Shown: piece by piece, positions 24,848-34,303 of the stretch
Layout of the letters: every line of letters begins with the position of its first letter
Numbering within the stretch: the first letter of the stretch is position 1
Assembly (NCBI RefSeq): GCF_018255755.1
Contig: NZ_CP073766.1
Coordinates: 4,154,001 to 4,218,000 of the forward strand
Source: Chitinophaga sp. HK235
GTDB lineage: Bacteria; Bacteroidota; Bacteroidia; Chitinophagales; Chitinophagaceae
DNA length: 64,000 nucleotides
Direction of reading: 5' to 3'
The notes under the pieces: model-generated
Told to the model about the DNA's origin: nothing
What the model saw: only the letters and a program-made list of their open reading frames with translations
Database searches by the model: none
Translations under genes and position numbers: made by a program

Positions 24848-25561
24848 ATGAGTTTGGCAGGCCTTTTTCCCATTGATAAATGGAATTTTAAATCACAGTC
24901 TATTTTAACTGGTCTTCCGGAAGAGGAATACACGTTCCTTTGCTCCCGGATGACAGACCTGCGTTATCATAAAGGGGAAGTGATTTTCAGGGAAGGAGTA
25001 ATCGCTACCAACATCTTCTATATCAAAAAAGGAAAAGTAAAAAAATACCGGGCAGACGGAACAGGTAAGGAGCAGATCATCTATGTTGCCAATACCGGTG
25101 AGCTGGTAGGATATCATGCCCTGCTGGCCGGCGGTATCTATCCTGATTCTGCGGCCGCCATCGAAGACAGTGTGATTGCCCTCATTCCCCGGGAAGATTT
25201 TCTGCAGCTATTGAACAGCTCCCCCGTACTGGCACGCAGACTGCTGAAAACACTGAGCCACGAATTTACCGTACTGTCCAACACAATCTCTGCCTTTACC
25301 CAGCGCTCCGTCAAAGAGCGGCTTGCCATTACACTGATTGTTTTACGGGAGAAGTTCAAAGATGAGACAGCTCCCGGAGAAGATATTCTGGTACAGATTT
25401 CACGCAGTGACCTGGCCAATATGGTAGGCACCGGCATTGAGAATATAGCCAGGTTGCTCTCTTCCTTTAAAGCAGCCGGCATACTGACTACGCACGGCAA
25501 AAAGATTTGTATCACCGATATAAAACAACTGGTGGCTATCTCCGGCCAAACATTAGGGTAA
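24848..25561 (+). CDS. Crp/Fnr-family regulator, paralogue B
   Basis: This 237-residue protein matches paralogue A along its whole length (FPIDKWNF, FREGVIATNIFYIKKGKVKK, GYHALL, LSHEF, DLANMVGT, ITDIKQL). It has the same domain plan and also lacks FeS cysteines. The head-to-head arrangement is best explained by an inverted duplication followed by divergence. Its 3' end overlaps the convergent heparinase-like gene by 9 bp. Confidence 0.88.
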   Translation: MSLAGLFPIDKWNFKSQSILTGLPEEEYTFLCSRMTDLRYHKGEVIFREGVIATNIFYIKKGKVKKYRADGTGKEQIIYVANTGELVGYHALLAGGIYPDSAAAIEDSVIALIPREDFLQLLNSSPVLARRLLKTLSHEFTVLSNTISAFTQRSVKERLAITLIVLREKFKDETAPGEDILVQISRSDLANMVGTGIENIARLLSSFKAAGILTTHGKKICITDIKQLVAISGQTLG

Positions 25562-28261
25562 CTTCCTACTCTTTCCTTCATAAGAGCGACCGGGCGAAAT
25601 GCTGTATTCCTCTCCTGCAGCGGCCTGGAAAGCGCAGGTGTTTTTTCCGGGGATAATATTAACATTGATATCCACAGCATTATTCTTTCCTTTTATGTTC
25701 CAGAAGCCCGGTGCCATGCCGTTCAGTACTACCTCACAGGCCCCGTTGCCAGGGATGGAGAGCTGCAAGGTACTATCTATCATATGGGCACCGATGGGCA
25801 TCACCACCAGCCGGTTGGCCAGAGAGATCACATAACACTGCGCTGTTTCATAAAAGTGCAGCGGCAATGGAGCAGCTCCTTGCTGCGCCATTTGAAAAAC
25901 TGTCAGGAAACGGTCCCGTTTATTTCCTTCACTGGGAGATACCATGATACGATATCCATTTGCTTCAGGATTAGCTGCGTTGACAACATACGGAGCCCCA
26001 AACGTGCTGGCAGCACTGTCTCCGCCCAGGACCACTGCATTGCGTTTGTCAGCGGATGGCAGGAGCATGTCCACATACGTATAGCCGGTCACGTTATCTT
26101 CTTCATTATGGAGCTGGAAACCTGTTGGTGTAAGTGCCGGTTTTTTCAGTGTATTGATCTGCCAGTATTTTTTAAAGGAAGATTGAGCAGTCGTCATATC
26201 ATCGGTGAGGATGATGGCTGCCGGCACGTCTTCTCTGCCAAGCGACAGAAAACAGAAACCACGGGCATAACTGCTCATCTTATCCGTATAGGCTGCAGTC
26301 AGATCAGCCATAAAGTAGCTGTAGGACGGTGTTTGGGTAGAGGGACCATAAGCAGCGGACAACACGGTACCGTAATTAAACCATGGATCAGTAGTAGTTT
26401 CCTGCGGGGTAACCGGAAAACGCTGGTTAAAACGGGAGCCACCGTCATTGGCTGTTGTCCGGAACAGCAGCGGTTCTGCAGGATCTCTGGCCAGCATCAT
26501 GCTATGGGAAACGGAGCGTTTATTGAAATTAAAATCGTAGGGAGTGCCGTAAGACAGATACAGACCAATATCTCCCACCTGCATGCCGTGATAATATATC
26601 TGCAGGTTGCCTGCGTCCGCATGCTGATGGTTACCAAAATGATAGCCCCCTCCTTTTATCTGAGCGATTACATCATTGCTGCCGGGAGTATTGTTCCATC
26701 CGGTGCGGGCAATCATGCCACCTATCACCGGGCCAAAGTCCCGGGTGAGCGGAAGCGATTGCAGGCTGGTATCGGCTTTCAGCGTGGGATCGTTTACCAG
26801 CAGGAATAACACGGGGTTGTCGGGCAGACCGCCCTCTCTTTCAAATTCTCCCTTTATCAGCGGATCGTTGGCATAAGCATAACTGAGGAGCATGGTCTGA
26901 GGTTGTTTCCAGTAGCTAGGCCGGCGATGAGCCCTTACGCTGAACATATCCCCATCGTGTAACATGGTACCGTCCGGCAGACGCATGTACAGCCACCAGG
27001 AAGGCAGGTTTTTGATATTGTCGTCAAATACGGTCTGTCCGGTCATGCGGTAAAAAAGCCAGGCGGCGTGCATTTCCCATCCGAAGCGATAAGCGCCGTA
27101 ATCCACGCCCTGATTATGTCTGGGCGAGGCATATTCAAACCGGCGCATGGGCACCAGCTGCTCCAGGATGACGTAGGAAGTATACTGATAAGGCAACGGA
27201 TCTTCGTCATATATGGCGATGCTCATAGCCAGCAGGTCGCGGTTGACTTGTGCTTCGTTGCCATGGCCGTTGATGGCGCTGTTATCGAAGGGAGGCCAGC
27301 CTATTTCCATTTCCCGGGCCAGTCGCATCATGTTTTGATACAGTATTTGTTTTTCCTCCCTGCTGAGCAAATCGTAACACCAGTCGTATACCAATGCCCC
27401 GGTATAGATGGCACGGCCTACTTCGCGGGTGATATCCCCATATTTTACATTGCCGAATTCCAGCATGGTGAGGTAGTGCGCCATGAGCTGTACCGCTTCG
27501 CTGCCGATGTTTTTGTCGCCGGTCATGAGGTAGTAGAAAGCTTTCATTTCGGCGGCTTTCTCTGCGGCCTCATTGTAAAATATTTCCTGTTGGGGATTGT
27601 AGACAAAAGGGAAAGGCCGTAGGGCAGCTTCTTTTACTTTGTTCCAGGCGGGTTGGTTGTCGCCGGTATTGAGCCGGGCCCTGACAATAGGTAATGATTT
27701 TTCGTTCAGCCATAACCGGGGTCTTGCTGACGGCGGAATGATAGCGGGTTTATACTGTTGGGCGGCGACAGGCACTGCAGGGGGTGTATATGTTTTAAGT
27801 CCGATGGATTGCAGGCGGACACCTTTGGGTAGCCATATGCTGATTTTCTGTTGTTTTCCTTTCAGGTCGAATTTACCGGCTGTCTGGGCGCCGTGGTTCC
27901 AGGAATCGAATACGATGCGTTGTGTAGGCCGTTGTTGGTTGACCTGTATTTTCAGGAGTATGGTAGGTACTTTCCCTTGTATTATGAGGGTATCCATGTT
28001 TTGTTCGGTGGTGGCCCTGGTGGTCATTTCGTAGGTACCTTCCCGTGGGATGTCTACTATAAAGGTCAGGTCGGGGGTGGTGCGATCGTATGAGGTATTC
28101 TTTTTCAGGGTGGCCCATCTGATGTTACCGGAGCCTTTGATGATTTCGGTGGTTTTAGGATTGAAAGCTGCCTTATCAACATTCCATTGTTGCTGTGCCA
28201 GGCTGGTGAGCGTTAATAATAATAACAACAGGAAGAAGGCTGATCGGCTGCAATTTTTCAT
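25553..28261 (-). CDS. Heparinase II/III-family polysaccharide lyase
   Basis: The start at 28261 gives MKNCSRSAFF and a signal peptide ending SLAQ. An ATG 9 bp upstream is also possible. The order is a beta-sandwich N-terminal region (to about 170), an (alpha/alpha) toroid (about 180-480), and then the heparinase II/III beta domain with GGYHFGNHQHADAGNLQIYY, carrying the conserved His-Ala-Asp-Ala-Gly block. Relatives cleave uronic-acid-containing polysaccharides by beta-elimination. It is divergent from a SusC/SusD pair, so the substrate is probably an acidic polysaccharide, but the exact one is not readable. Confidence 0.85.
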   Translation of the reverse strand: MKNCSRSAFFLLLLLLTLTSLAQQQWNVDKAAFNPKTTEIIKGSGNIRWATLKKNTSYDRTTPDLTFIVDIPREGTYEMTTRATTEQNMDTLIIQGKVPTILLKIQVNQQRPTQRIVFDSWNHGAQTAGKFDLKGKQQKISIWLPKGVRLQSIGLKTYTPPAVPVAAQQYKPAIIPPSARPRLWLNEKSLPIVRARLNTGDNQPAWNKVKEAALRPFPFVYNPQQEIFYNEAAEKAAEMKAFYYLMTGDKNIGSEAVQLMAHYLTMLEFGNVKYGDITREVGRAIYTGALVYDWCYDLLSREEKQILYQNMMRLAREMEIGWPPFDNSAINGHGNEAQVNRDLLAMSIAIYDEDPLPYQYTSYVILEQLVPMRRFEYASPRHNQGVDYGAYRFGWEMHAAWLFYRMTGQTVFDDNIKNLPSWWLYMRLPDGTMLHDGDMFSVRAHRRPSYWKQPQTMLLSYAYANDPLIKGEFEREGGLPDNPVLFLLVNDPTLKADTSLQSLPLTRDFGPVIGGMIARTGWNNTPGSNDVIAQIKGGGYHFGNHQHADAGNLQIYYHGMQVGDIGLYLSYGTPYDFNFNKRSVSHSMMLARDPAEPLLFRTTANDGGSRFNQRFPVTPQETTTDPWFNYGTVLSAAYGPSTQTPSYSYFMADLTAAYTDKMSSYARGFCFLSLGREDVPAAIILTDDMTTAQSSFKKYWQINTLKKPALTPTGFQLHNEEDNVTGYTYVDMLLPSADKRNAVVLGGDSAASTFGAPYVVNAANPEANGYRIMVSPSEGNKRDRFLTVFQMAQQGAAPLPLHFYETAQCYVISLANRLVVMPIGAHMIDSTLQLSIPGNGACEVVLNGMAPGFWNIKGKNNAVDINVNIIPGKNTCAFQAAAGEEYSISPGRSYEGKSRKLP

Positions 28262-28333
28262 GGTACACATGCTGGTTGATAATTACATTCACAGATAAAC
28301 GGTCGGCTTAAGCAGACTACAATTATATATACA

Positions 28334-28347
28334 TTTTGTATACAAAA
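28334..28347. promoter_or_regulatory. GTATAC operator-like palindrome 1
   Basis: TTTTGTATACAAAA is a perfect 14-bp palindrome, 73 bp upstream of the lyase start. An identical copy lies 128 bp away. Confidence 0.65.
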
Positions 28348-28461
28348 CAATATAAATCAAGTAAACATTTCTTCAAAATAGCTACTTAATTTATCATTTC
28401 AGATATTTCTTTAAACTAATAGGAAGAACAATAGTCATCTCATTTTTCTCAAAAATTAATT

Positions 28462-28475
28462 TTTTGTATACAAAA
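28462..28475. promoter_or_regulatory. GTATAC operator-like palindrome 2
   Basis: This is a second perfect TTTTGTATACAAAA, identical to the first. The palindromic ATACATGTAT directly follows at 28475-28484, making a dense cluster. Confidence 0.65.
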
Positions 28476-28484
28476 TACATGTAT

Positions 28485-28498
28485 ATTCGTATACAAAT
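28485..28498. promoter_or_regulatory. GTATAC operator-like palindrome 3 (imperfect)
   Basis: ATTCGTATACAAAT is a one-mismatch version of the same site. Its centre is 23 bp from site 2, about two helical turns, so two dimers could bind the same face. Confidence 0.5.
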
Positions 28499-28786
28499 AA
28501 ATTAATACGATCCTGCAAACCACCGGAGCATTTTCCTGGCCAGCGGGGAAATTATCAAAATTATCAACCAACAAAACCGGCATTCTCTCTGGCTGCCGAT
28601 TTAAACATCCGTCATACCAGCAATATTGAATTTCATGTTATCATCAGCAAAAAACTGATACAGGATTTTTATGTGAACACTGAACGCGGGAAAGGCATGC
28701 CGGTACAACCACAGACCTAAGCAACCAACATAAGGGCCGGTATATCCGGTCCGGGGGATTCTATTTTTAACCTGTAATTAAAACAT

Positions 28787-31700
28787 ATGGTTTTCAACAT
28801 CCATACCAGGGGTAATACCTATGCCATGTTTCCCACAGGCACCCGTAAACCTGGTATTCCGAGATGGCCGCTGATGGCCACGCTAGCCTTGTTTTTCCTT
28901 TTCCTGTGCAACCTACGGGCATCCGCTGCCGGTAATACCTTCCGCAACCTATCCGACACAGTGGGCGTGAGTGGTATCATCACAGACAGCAGCGGCACTC
29001 CCATGCCGGGTGTACTCGTAAAAGTATCCGGCACCTCACAAGCCACTACCACCGACGCAGGGGGCCATTATCAGTTTAAACAGGTACCCCGCGGCGCTGT
29101 CCTGCTCTTCAGCATGATGGGTTATCTCCCCCAGGAAATAAAAGCAGGCAACAGCACTGTCAATGTACGACTTAAGCCAGGCATACGCCTGCTGGACGAA
29201 GTAGTCGTAACAGACGGTTACCGTACCACCACCAGGGCCGCCAATACCAGTGCTATCGGCACTATCAGCGGAAGTGCGCTCGAAAACAAACCTTTCTCCT
29301 CCTTTATGCAGTCCTTACAGGGAAAAGTAGCCGGCGTATCGGCTCCACTGACCAGCGGACAACCCGGCGCCAACGTCAACATCCGTATCCGTGGCCTGGG
29401 ATCATTGTCCCTGTCATCAGATCCACTGATTGTGGTAGACGGCATGATCGTCAACTCCGGCGCATTATCAGGTACTGTCACCACCTCCAACGCACTTGCC
29501 GGCATCAATCAAAACGATATTGAAAGCATCGATGTACTGAAAGATGCCGCCGCCACTGCCCTGTATGGTTCCCGTGGCAGCACCGGCGTTATTGTAATCA
29601 CTACCAAAAGAGGCCGCTTCGGCAAAACACAGGTCAGAGCCGACGCAGAGGCAGGTACTTCCAGCCCTATAGGACTGCCGCAGGCAGGTCAGCCCCTCAA
29701 CGCCGGCCAATATGCGGAACTGTTTAAAGAAGGTCTCACCAACTCCGGTTATACCGATGCTCAGGTAAAAGACCTGGCAGACAAATACGGTCTAAACAGT
29801 GGCAAAAGCAACAACTGGTACGACCTCGTAACCCGCAACGGACGCCAGCAACAATACAATGTAAGTGTCAACAGCGGTACAGAAAAAACCAAACTGTTTG
29901 CTTCCGCGGGATACTTCGATCAGCAAGCCACCACTATCGGCGCCGATTTCAAAAGAATCTCCGGCCTGATCAACTTCGACCATCAGATCAATAAACGTTT
30001 CCTGCTGTCTGCCGGCGTCAATGTGTCTAACGTAGACCAGAACACGCCGTACAGCACACAATACTCCGGTAATCCTACCTATGCCGCCCGCGTATTAAGA
30101 CCCTTTCAGCTGGCCTATAACGACGATGGCTCTATCAACACCAGCCTGAGTGGCAACACTAACTTCCCGGGCGTATACAATCCTTTATGGATCGCCCAAA
30201 ACGACAGCAAACGTCTCTCTGAAACAAGAGTACTGGGCAACACCAAACTGAAATGGAATATATGGGACCAACTTACCTATACCAGCTATTTCAGTGTGGA
30301 CTACAATACACTCGAGGAAACTATTTTCCTGAACCCCGTCATGGGTGATGGGGTTTCCGCCGGCGGCACCAGCAAAAACTATTACTCCCGTTATTTCAAC
30401 TGGCTCACCCGCAACCAGCTGGACTACCGTTACAATATACCCGGATATGACAACTTTTATGTGACGGCTTCCGTTGGTTATGAAGCCCAGAAGTCCAAAA
30501 AATACCTGCTGGCAGCCGTAGGCAACGGTTTTCCATCTGCCCATGAAGACCTCACCGCCCTCAGCAACGCTGCCACTGCCGTAGGGGCCTATGGTCAATA
30601 CAGCAACTATGCCTTCACCTCCCTGTATTCCAATGCCGGCATTAACTACCGGAACAAATATGCACTCAACGCCTCCTTCCGCAGAGACGGCTCTTCCCGG
30701 TTTCCCAGCAGTAACCGCAACGCCAGCTTCTATGCTGTGGGCGGTACCTGGAACATGCATGAAGAGGGATTCTTCCAGCAACAGCATATCCTTTCATCAC
30801 TCAAACTCAGGTCATCCTATGGCACCACCGGCAACGCCAACCTCGGCAACTACGACTGGATGCCACAAATCAATTACAGCAGCAGCTACAGTTACGCCGG
30901 CTACAATGGCAGCCAGTACTCCATCATCGGTAATACCGACCTGCGCTGGGAGACCTCCAAAAAATTTGATATTGGCGCCGATATCGGTTTCAGCAACGAC
31001 CGTTTTATACTGACCATAGACTACTACCGCAATAATATCGATGGACTTATCCGCGCCGTGAACACCTCACTCACCACCGGTTTCGGCAGCGTAAGCCAGA
31101 ACGTAGGTGCTATGCTCAACAAAGGCTGGGAATTTACTATAAAAGGCGATGTACTGAAATATAAAGACTTCAACTGGTACAGCAATTTTAACCTGGCACT
31201 TAACAAAAACGAGATCACCCGGCTCCCCAAAGGTACTCCGGAACGCAATGACATGTTTTACCTGAAGGAAGAATACAGCTTCAACAACTATTACCTGAAG
31301 GAGTTTGCAGGCGTAGACCCGCAAACTGGTAGTCCGCTGTATTATACAGATGGCAGTCATGGTACCACTACCACCGATATCTCCAAAGCAGCCTATGTGA
31401 TACTCGACCGCCAATCCATCCCCAAATATGTGGGCGGCTTCAGCAATATGTTCACCTACAAAGGCATCAGTGTGGGTGTAGACTTCAACTATAACCTGGG
31501 TTACTGGGTATACGGTGCATCTGATCTATACTTTACCTCCGGCGCCTATTACACCTACAACAAGTACCAGTTCATCTATGACCATCGCTGGACCACTCCC
31601 GGCCAGCAAACAGATGTTCCCCAATACTCCACCACTACCGATAATTCCACCAGCACCTACCGGCTGTATCGCGGTGATCATATCCGCTTACAAAATCTCA

Positions 31701-31906
31701 GCATAGGTTATGATCTCAGCAAAATAGCACTTGCAAAACGACTGGGCATCAACAAACTGTATGTATACGGACGTGGCACCAATCTATGGACAAAAACCTT
31801 CGACGACCGCCTGCCATTTGATCCCGAAGTCAGCTACTCTGGCTTTGATTACCAGAACATGCTGAAGTATAAAACTTTCACTTTTGGGATTAATGTCGGA
31901 TTCTAA
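28787..31906 (+). CDS. SusC/RagA-family TonB-dependent transporter
   Basis: This 1039-residue protein has a signal segment (WPLMATLALFFLFL) ending near SAAG. Next are a carboxypeptidase-regulatory-like domain (about 60-130, GIITDSSGTPMPGVLVKVSG), the LLDEVVVTDGY TonB-box region, a plug with DPLIVVDGMIV and IDVLKDAAATALYGSRGSTG, and a long barrel ending FGINVGF. It lacks an STN domain, in contrast to the transporter of locus 1. It imports oligosaccharides with the SusD encoded 9 bp downstream. A second ATG at 28826 is a possible start. Confidence 0.95.
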   Translation: MVFNIHTRGNTYAMFPTGTRKPGIPRWPLMATLALFFLFLCNLRASAAGNTFRNLSDTVGVSGIITDSSGTPMPGVLVKVSGTSQATTTDAGGHYQFKQVPRGAVLLFSMMGYLPQEIKAGNSTVNVRLKPGIRLLDEVVVTDGYRTTTRAANTSAIGTISGSALENKPFSSFMQSLQGKVAGVSAPLTSGQPGANVNIRIRGLGSLSLSSDPLIVVDGMIVNSGALSGTVTTSNALAGINQNDIESIDVLKDAAATALYGSRGSTGVIVITTKRGRFGKTQVRADAEAGTSSPIGLPQAGQPLNAGQYAELFKEGLTNSGYTDAQVKDLADKYGLNSGKSNNWYDLVTRNGRQQQYNVSVNSGTEKTKLFASAGYFDQQATTIGADFKRISGLINFDHQINKRFLLSAGVNVSNVDQNTPYSTQYSGNPTYAARVLRPFQLAYNDDGSINTSLSGNTNFPGVYNPLWIAQNDSKRLSETRVLGNTKLKWNIWDQLTYTSYFSVDYNTLEETIFLNPVMGDGVSAGGTSKNYYSRYFNWLTRNQLDYRYNIPGYDNFYVTASVGYEAQKSKKYLLAAVGNGFPSAHEDLTALSNAATAVGAYGQYSNYAFTSLYSNAGINYRNKYALNASFRRDGSSRFPSSNRNASFYAVGGTWNMHEEGFFQQQHILSSLKLRSSYGTTGNANLGNYDWMPQINYSSSYSYAGYNGSQYSIIGNTDLRWETSKKFDIGADIGFSNDRFILTIDYYRNNIDGLIRAVNTSLTTGFGSVSQNVGAMLNKGWEFTIKGDVLKYKDFNWYSNFNLALNKNEITRLPKGTPERNDMFYLKEEYSFNNYYLKEFAGVDPQTGSPLYYTDGSHGTTTTDISKAAYVILDRQSIPKYVGGFSNMFTYKGISVGVDFNYNLGYWVYGASDLYFTSGAYYTYNKYQFIYDHRWTTPGQQTDVPQYSTTTDNSTSTYRLYRGDHIRLQNLSIGYDLSKIALAKRLGINKLYVYGRGTNLWTKTFDDRLPFDPEVSYSGFDYQNMLKYKTFTFGINVGF

Positions 31907-31915
31907 AATTTCTAT

Positions 31916-33364
31916 ATGATGAAAAACAAATTCAAACACATATATCTGTCAGTGCTGCTTGCCGGCATGGTGCTGATCTCTTCCTGTGGCAAAAGTTTCC
32001 TGGATGAAGAGCCGTCCACTTCCGTTTCGGTATCAAAAGGTATTCTTACCGACAGCGATATGATGGAAGCACTGGCAGGCTTATACCGCAACCTGGACAA
32101 CTATTTCCTGTTTGGCCGAAATGCAGTGGTATTCGGTGATCTGCTGGCAGACAACGTATATCTCAGCAGCACCAATTCCAGCAGGCTGCTTACCCAGTAC
32201 AGTTATACTTTTGTAGCTGGAAGCCCGGAAGCCAAACTACTGTGGTCGCAGAGCTACTACAGTATCCTGCAGGCCAACCGGATCATTGGTGCCCGTCTCA
32301 ATATCAACAACAATATAAACCAGTTGAGAGGAGAAGCCTATGCCATCAGAGCCTTATGTTATCTAAACCTGGTTAACTGGTTCGCGACACCTTATACCGT
32401 GAAACCTGCTGCCGACGGTGTTCCGCTGATTACACGCTCCACCGATATAGGAGGAGCCTTTATCACACCCGCACGCAGTAGCGTAACGCAGGTATATGAC
32501 CAGATCATCAGTGACCTCGACAGTGCCTACAAGATCATGCCGGATGTAACACCTGCTATTCATGCTACCAGCTCCAACTTCATTGCGAAGTATGCCGTAA
32601 AAGCACTGCAGGCAAGAGCCTACCTTTACAAAGGCGACTATGCCAATGCCCGCGATGCCGCGCTGCTGGTCGTAAAAAACGGTGGTTATACCCTTGCAGC
32701 CGATGATGCCGGCTTCAATGCCTACTGGAGCGGCGCTGCAGCCCGTACTGATAAACTGGAATCTATCTTCGAGCTTAACAACTCAGCCGCCGCCAACAAC
32801 GGTCCGGAAGGACTGGATTACATCTATTCCCGCAGTGGCCTCGGCGACCTGCTGGTGACAGATGATACCTATGCGTTATATACGGCAACGGATAAACGCC
32901 GTGGACTGATTATTGACGGTACCAGAGGCAGTTACCAGGCTTACTTCGTCAATAAATACCAGAATGCCGCCAAAACCGATAAAGATGAAATAAAGATCCT
33001 GCGTTACGCCGAAGTATTACTAACGCTGTCCGAATCCTATGCCCGACTCGGTGACGAACCGAACGCCTTGCTATATCTCAACCAGGTAGCACAAAACAGA
33101 GACAACAAACTCACCGCCTACACCTATACCGGCACATCACTGACAGATGCTATCCTCCGTGAAAGACGCAAAGAACTGGCCTTTGAAGGACTTCGTTTCT
33201 TTGATCTCACCAGAACCAATGCAGAAATAGCCCGGCAGAACATGGGCGTAAAGGGATATACCAGTTATCCGACAGTGAAAACAACAGACTTCAGGAGATT
33301 ACAACCTATTCCGGAAGCAGAAACAAGTGCCAATCCTAATATCAATCAGAATCCGGGATATTAA
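31916..33364 (+). CDS. SusD/RagB-family glycan-binding lipoprotein
   Basis: The 482-residue protein has a lipoprotein signal with lipobox LISSC and the SusD features FLDEEPST, AIRALCYLNLVNWFATPY, the RRKELAFEGLRFFDL block and the terminal NQNPGY. It is surface-exposed and captures the glycan for the SusC encoded 9 bp upstream. A strong terminator follows, so the plus-strand operon is just susC-susD. Confidence 0.94.
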   Translation: MMKNKFKHIYLSVLLAGMVLISSCGKSFLDEEPSTSVSVSKGILTDSDMMEALAGLYRNLDNYFLFGRNAVVFGDLLADNVYLSSTNSSRLLTQYSYTFVAGSPEAKLLWSQSYYSILQANRIIGARLNINNNINQLRGEAYAIRALCYLNLVNWFATPYTVKPAADGVPLITRSTDIGGAFITPARSSVTQVYDQIISDLDSAYKIMPDVTPAIHATSSNFIAKYAVKALQARAYLYKGDYANARDAALLVVKNGGYTLAADDAGFNAYWSGAAARTDKLESIFELNNSAAANNGPEGLDYIYSRSGLGDLLVTDDTYALYTATDKRRGLIIDGTRGSYQAYFVNKYQNAAKTDKDEIKILRYAEVLLTLSESYARLGDEPNALLYLNQVAQNRDNKLTAYTYTGTSLTDAILRERRKELAFEGLRFFDLTRTNAEIARQNMGVKGYTSYPTVKTTDFRRLQPIPEAETSANPNINQNPGY

Positions 33365-33385
33365 CAGTAACATTTTTTCTTATAA

Positions 33386-33424
33386 AAAAGGCCTCATACT
33401 TCTGGCAGAAGTATGAGGCCTTTT
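33386..33424. terminator. Strong bidirectional terminator after susD
   Basis: A stem of about 18 bp (AAAAGGCCTCATACTTCT with its complement) has a tiny loop at 33404-33406 and A/T runs at both ends. Confidence 0.9.
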
Positions 33425-33492
33425 GGTATCTAACCATTAATTAACAACCCCAGGGTGGTCGTTTTCGTTTGTACTCATAAAACTACCATCAC

Positions 33493-34230
33493 ATGAAAAC
33501 GGCTATACTTGAACAGTTTAATGAAAAATGCAGTTCCCGGGTACTTTTTGAGGATAAATATCCTCCTAAAATGAGGAACGCACTCAGGAGGCTAAAAATA
33601 CTACTCTTTCCAATTTTTATAATTGGGTATTGCATCATGGTTTACTTTGGCCAAAATAAATCCATTATATACCTCTTTGGCATAAGTGCATTAATACTTA
33701 TAGCTGTCATTATTATTTACAAGAGGGTACAAATCAGTAGGAAAGGGGATTGCATAGTATTGGCCAGATACTACAATGAAATAGTTCGCTCTCCAAAAAA
33801 ACTACCATCAGTCGTCAAAAAAATCAGGATAAAGGAAACTCTTCTACTGATTCGTTCCTGCAATTTATCTACAGTAAGAAAAGTCGACTATCTCATTAAA
33901 GACTTTACAGACGACTTGAAAGAAACCAGTCAAAACCCACAACTGGAGCAGATTGCCTCAATACCAACCATCCTCTCACTACTGACATTATGCCCGGCAG
34001 TCTATAGCCTAACAGAATTGAAAGACCTGCGTGTTGTATTCATTCTTGGAATAGCCTTCTTTTTGTTATGGGCACTGTTAATGCGCGCCTTTGCATATTT
34101 ATTTTTTAGCAATAACAACAAAAAAGAACAACTTAGAGATCTTCTTTTCTATTTGAAAGAAGCCAGAACACAGCTTTTAAGTGAAGAACAATCCAATAGT
34201 GTTCTGAATCAGACGGAAGAATCCTGGTAA
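33493..34230 (+). CDS. Membrane protein of unknown function
   Basis: The 245-residue protein has four likely membrane helices in two pairs (about 36-52 with 58-75, and about 155-172 with 178-200). A basic cytoplasmic loop lies between the pairs, and a charged tail ends the chain. Codon use is more AT-rich than the SusCD genes around it, hinting at separate history. I recognise no family. It is flanked by terminators on both sides and so is a single-gene transcript. Confidence 0.7.
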   Translation: MKTAILEQFNEKCSSRVLFEDKYPPKMRNALRRLKILLFPIFIIGYCIMVYFGQNKSIIYLFGISALILIAVIIIYKRVQISRKGDCIVLARYYNEIVRSPKKLPSVVKKIRIKETLLLIRSCNLSTVRKVDYLIKDFTDDLKETSQNPQLEQIASIPTILSLLTLCPAVYSLTELKDLRVVFILGIAFFLLWALLMRAFAYLFFSNNNKKEQLRDLLFYLKEARTQLLSEEQSNSVLNQTEESW

Positions 34231-34252
34231 AGGGTAATTCCCCTAAAAATTA

Positions 34253-34287
34253 ACCGGGGCCACCCTTTTATCAAGAGTGGCCCCGGT
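34253..34287. terminator. GC-rich hairpin terminator
   Basis: ACCGGGGCCAC (34253-34263) pairs perfectly with GTGGCCCCGGT (34277-34287). It lies between convergent genes and can serve both. Confidence 0.75.
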
Positions 34288-34303
34288 CCTGAATCAGATA
34301 ATA

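Larger units (their letters stand above)
28271..28786. promoter_or_regulatory. Divergent control region of polysaccharide locus 2
   Basis: This 516-bp region separates the lyase gene (minus) from susC (plus) and has no credible gene. It holds at least three GTATAC-centred palindromes (listed separately) in its AT-rich left half. The right half (about 28500-28786) would be a long leader of the susC transcript, and I see no conserved structure in it. Both divergent transcripts could be controlled from this region. Confidence 0.6.

Noticed and set aside
28500..28786. Possible small gene in the susC leader
   Set aside because: All frames are short or start-less and none looks protein-like. I treat it as a leader.
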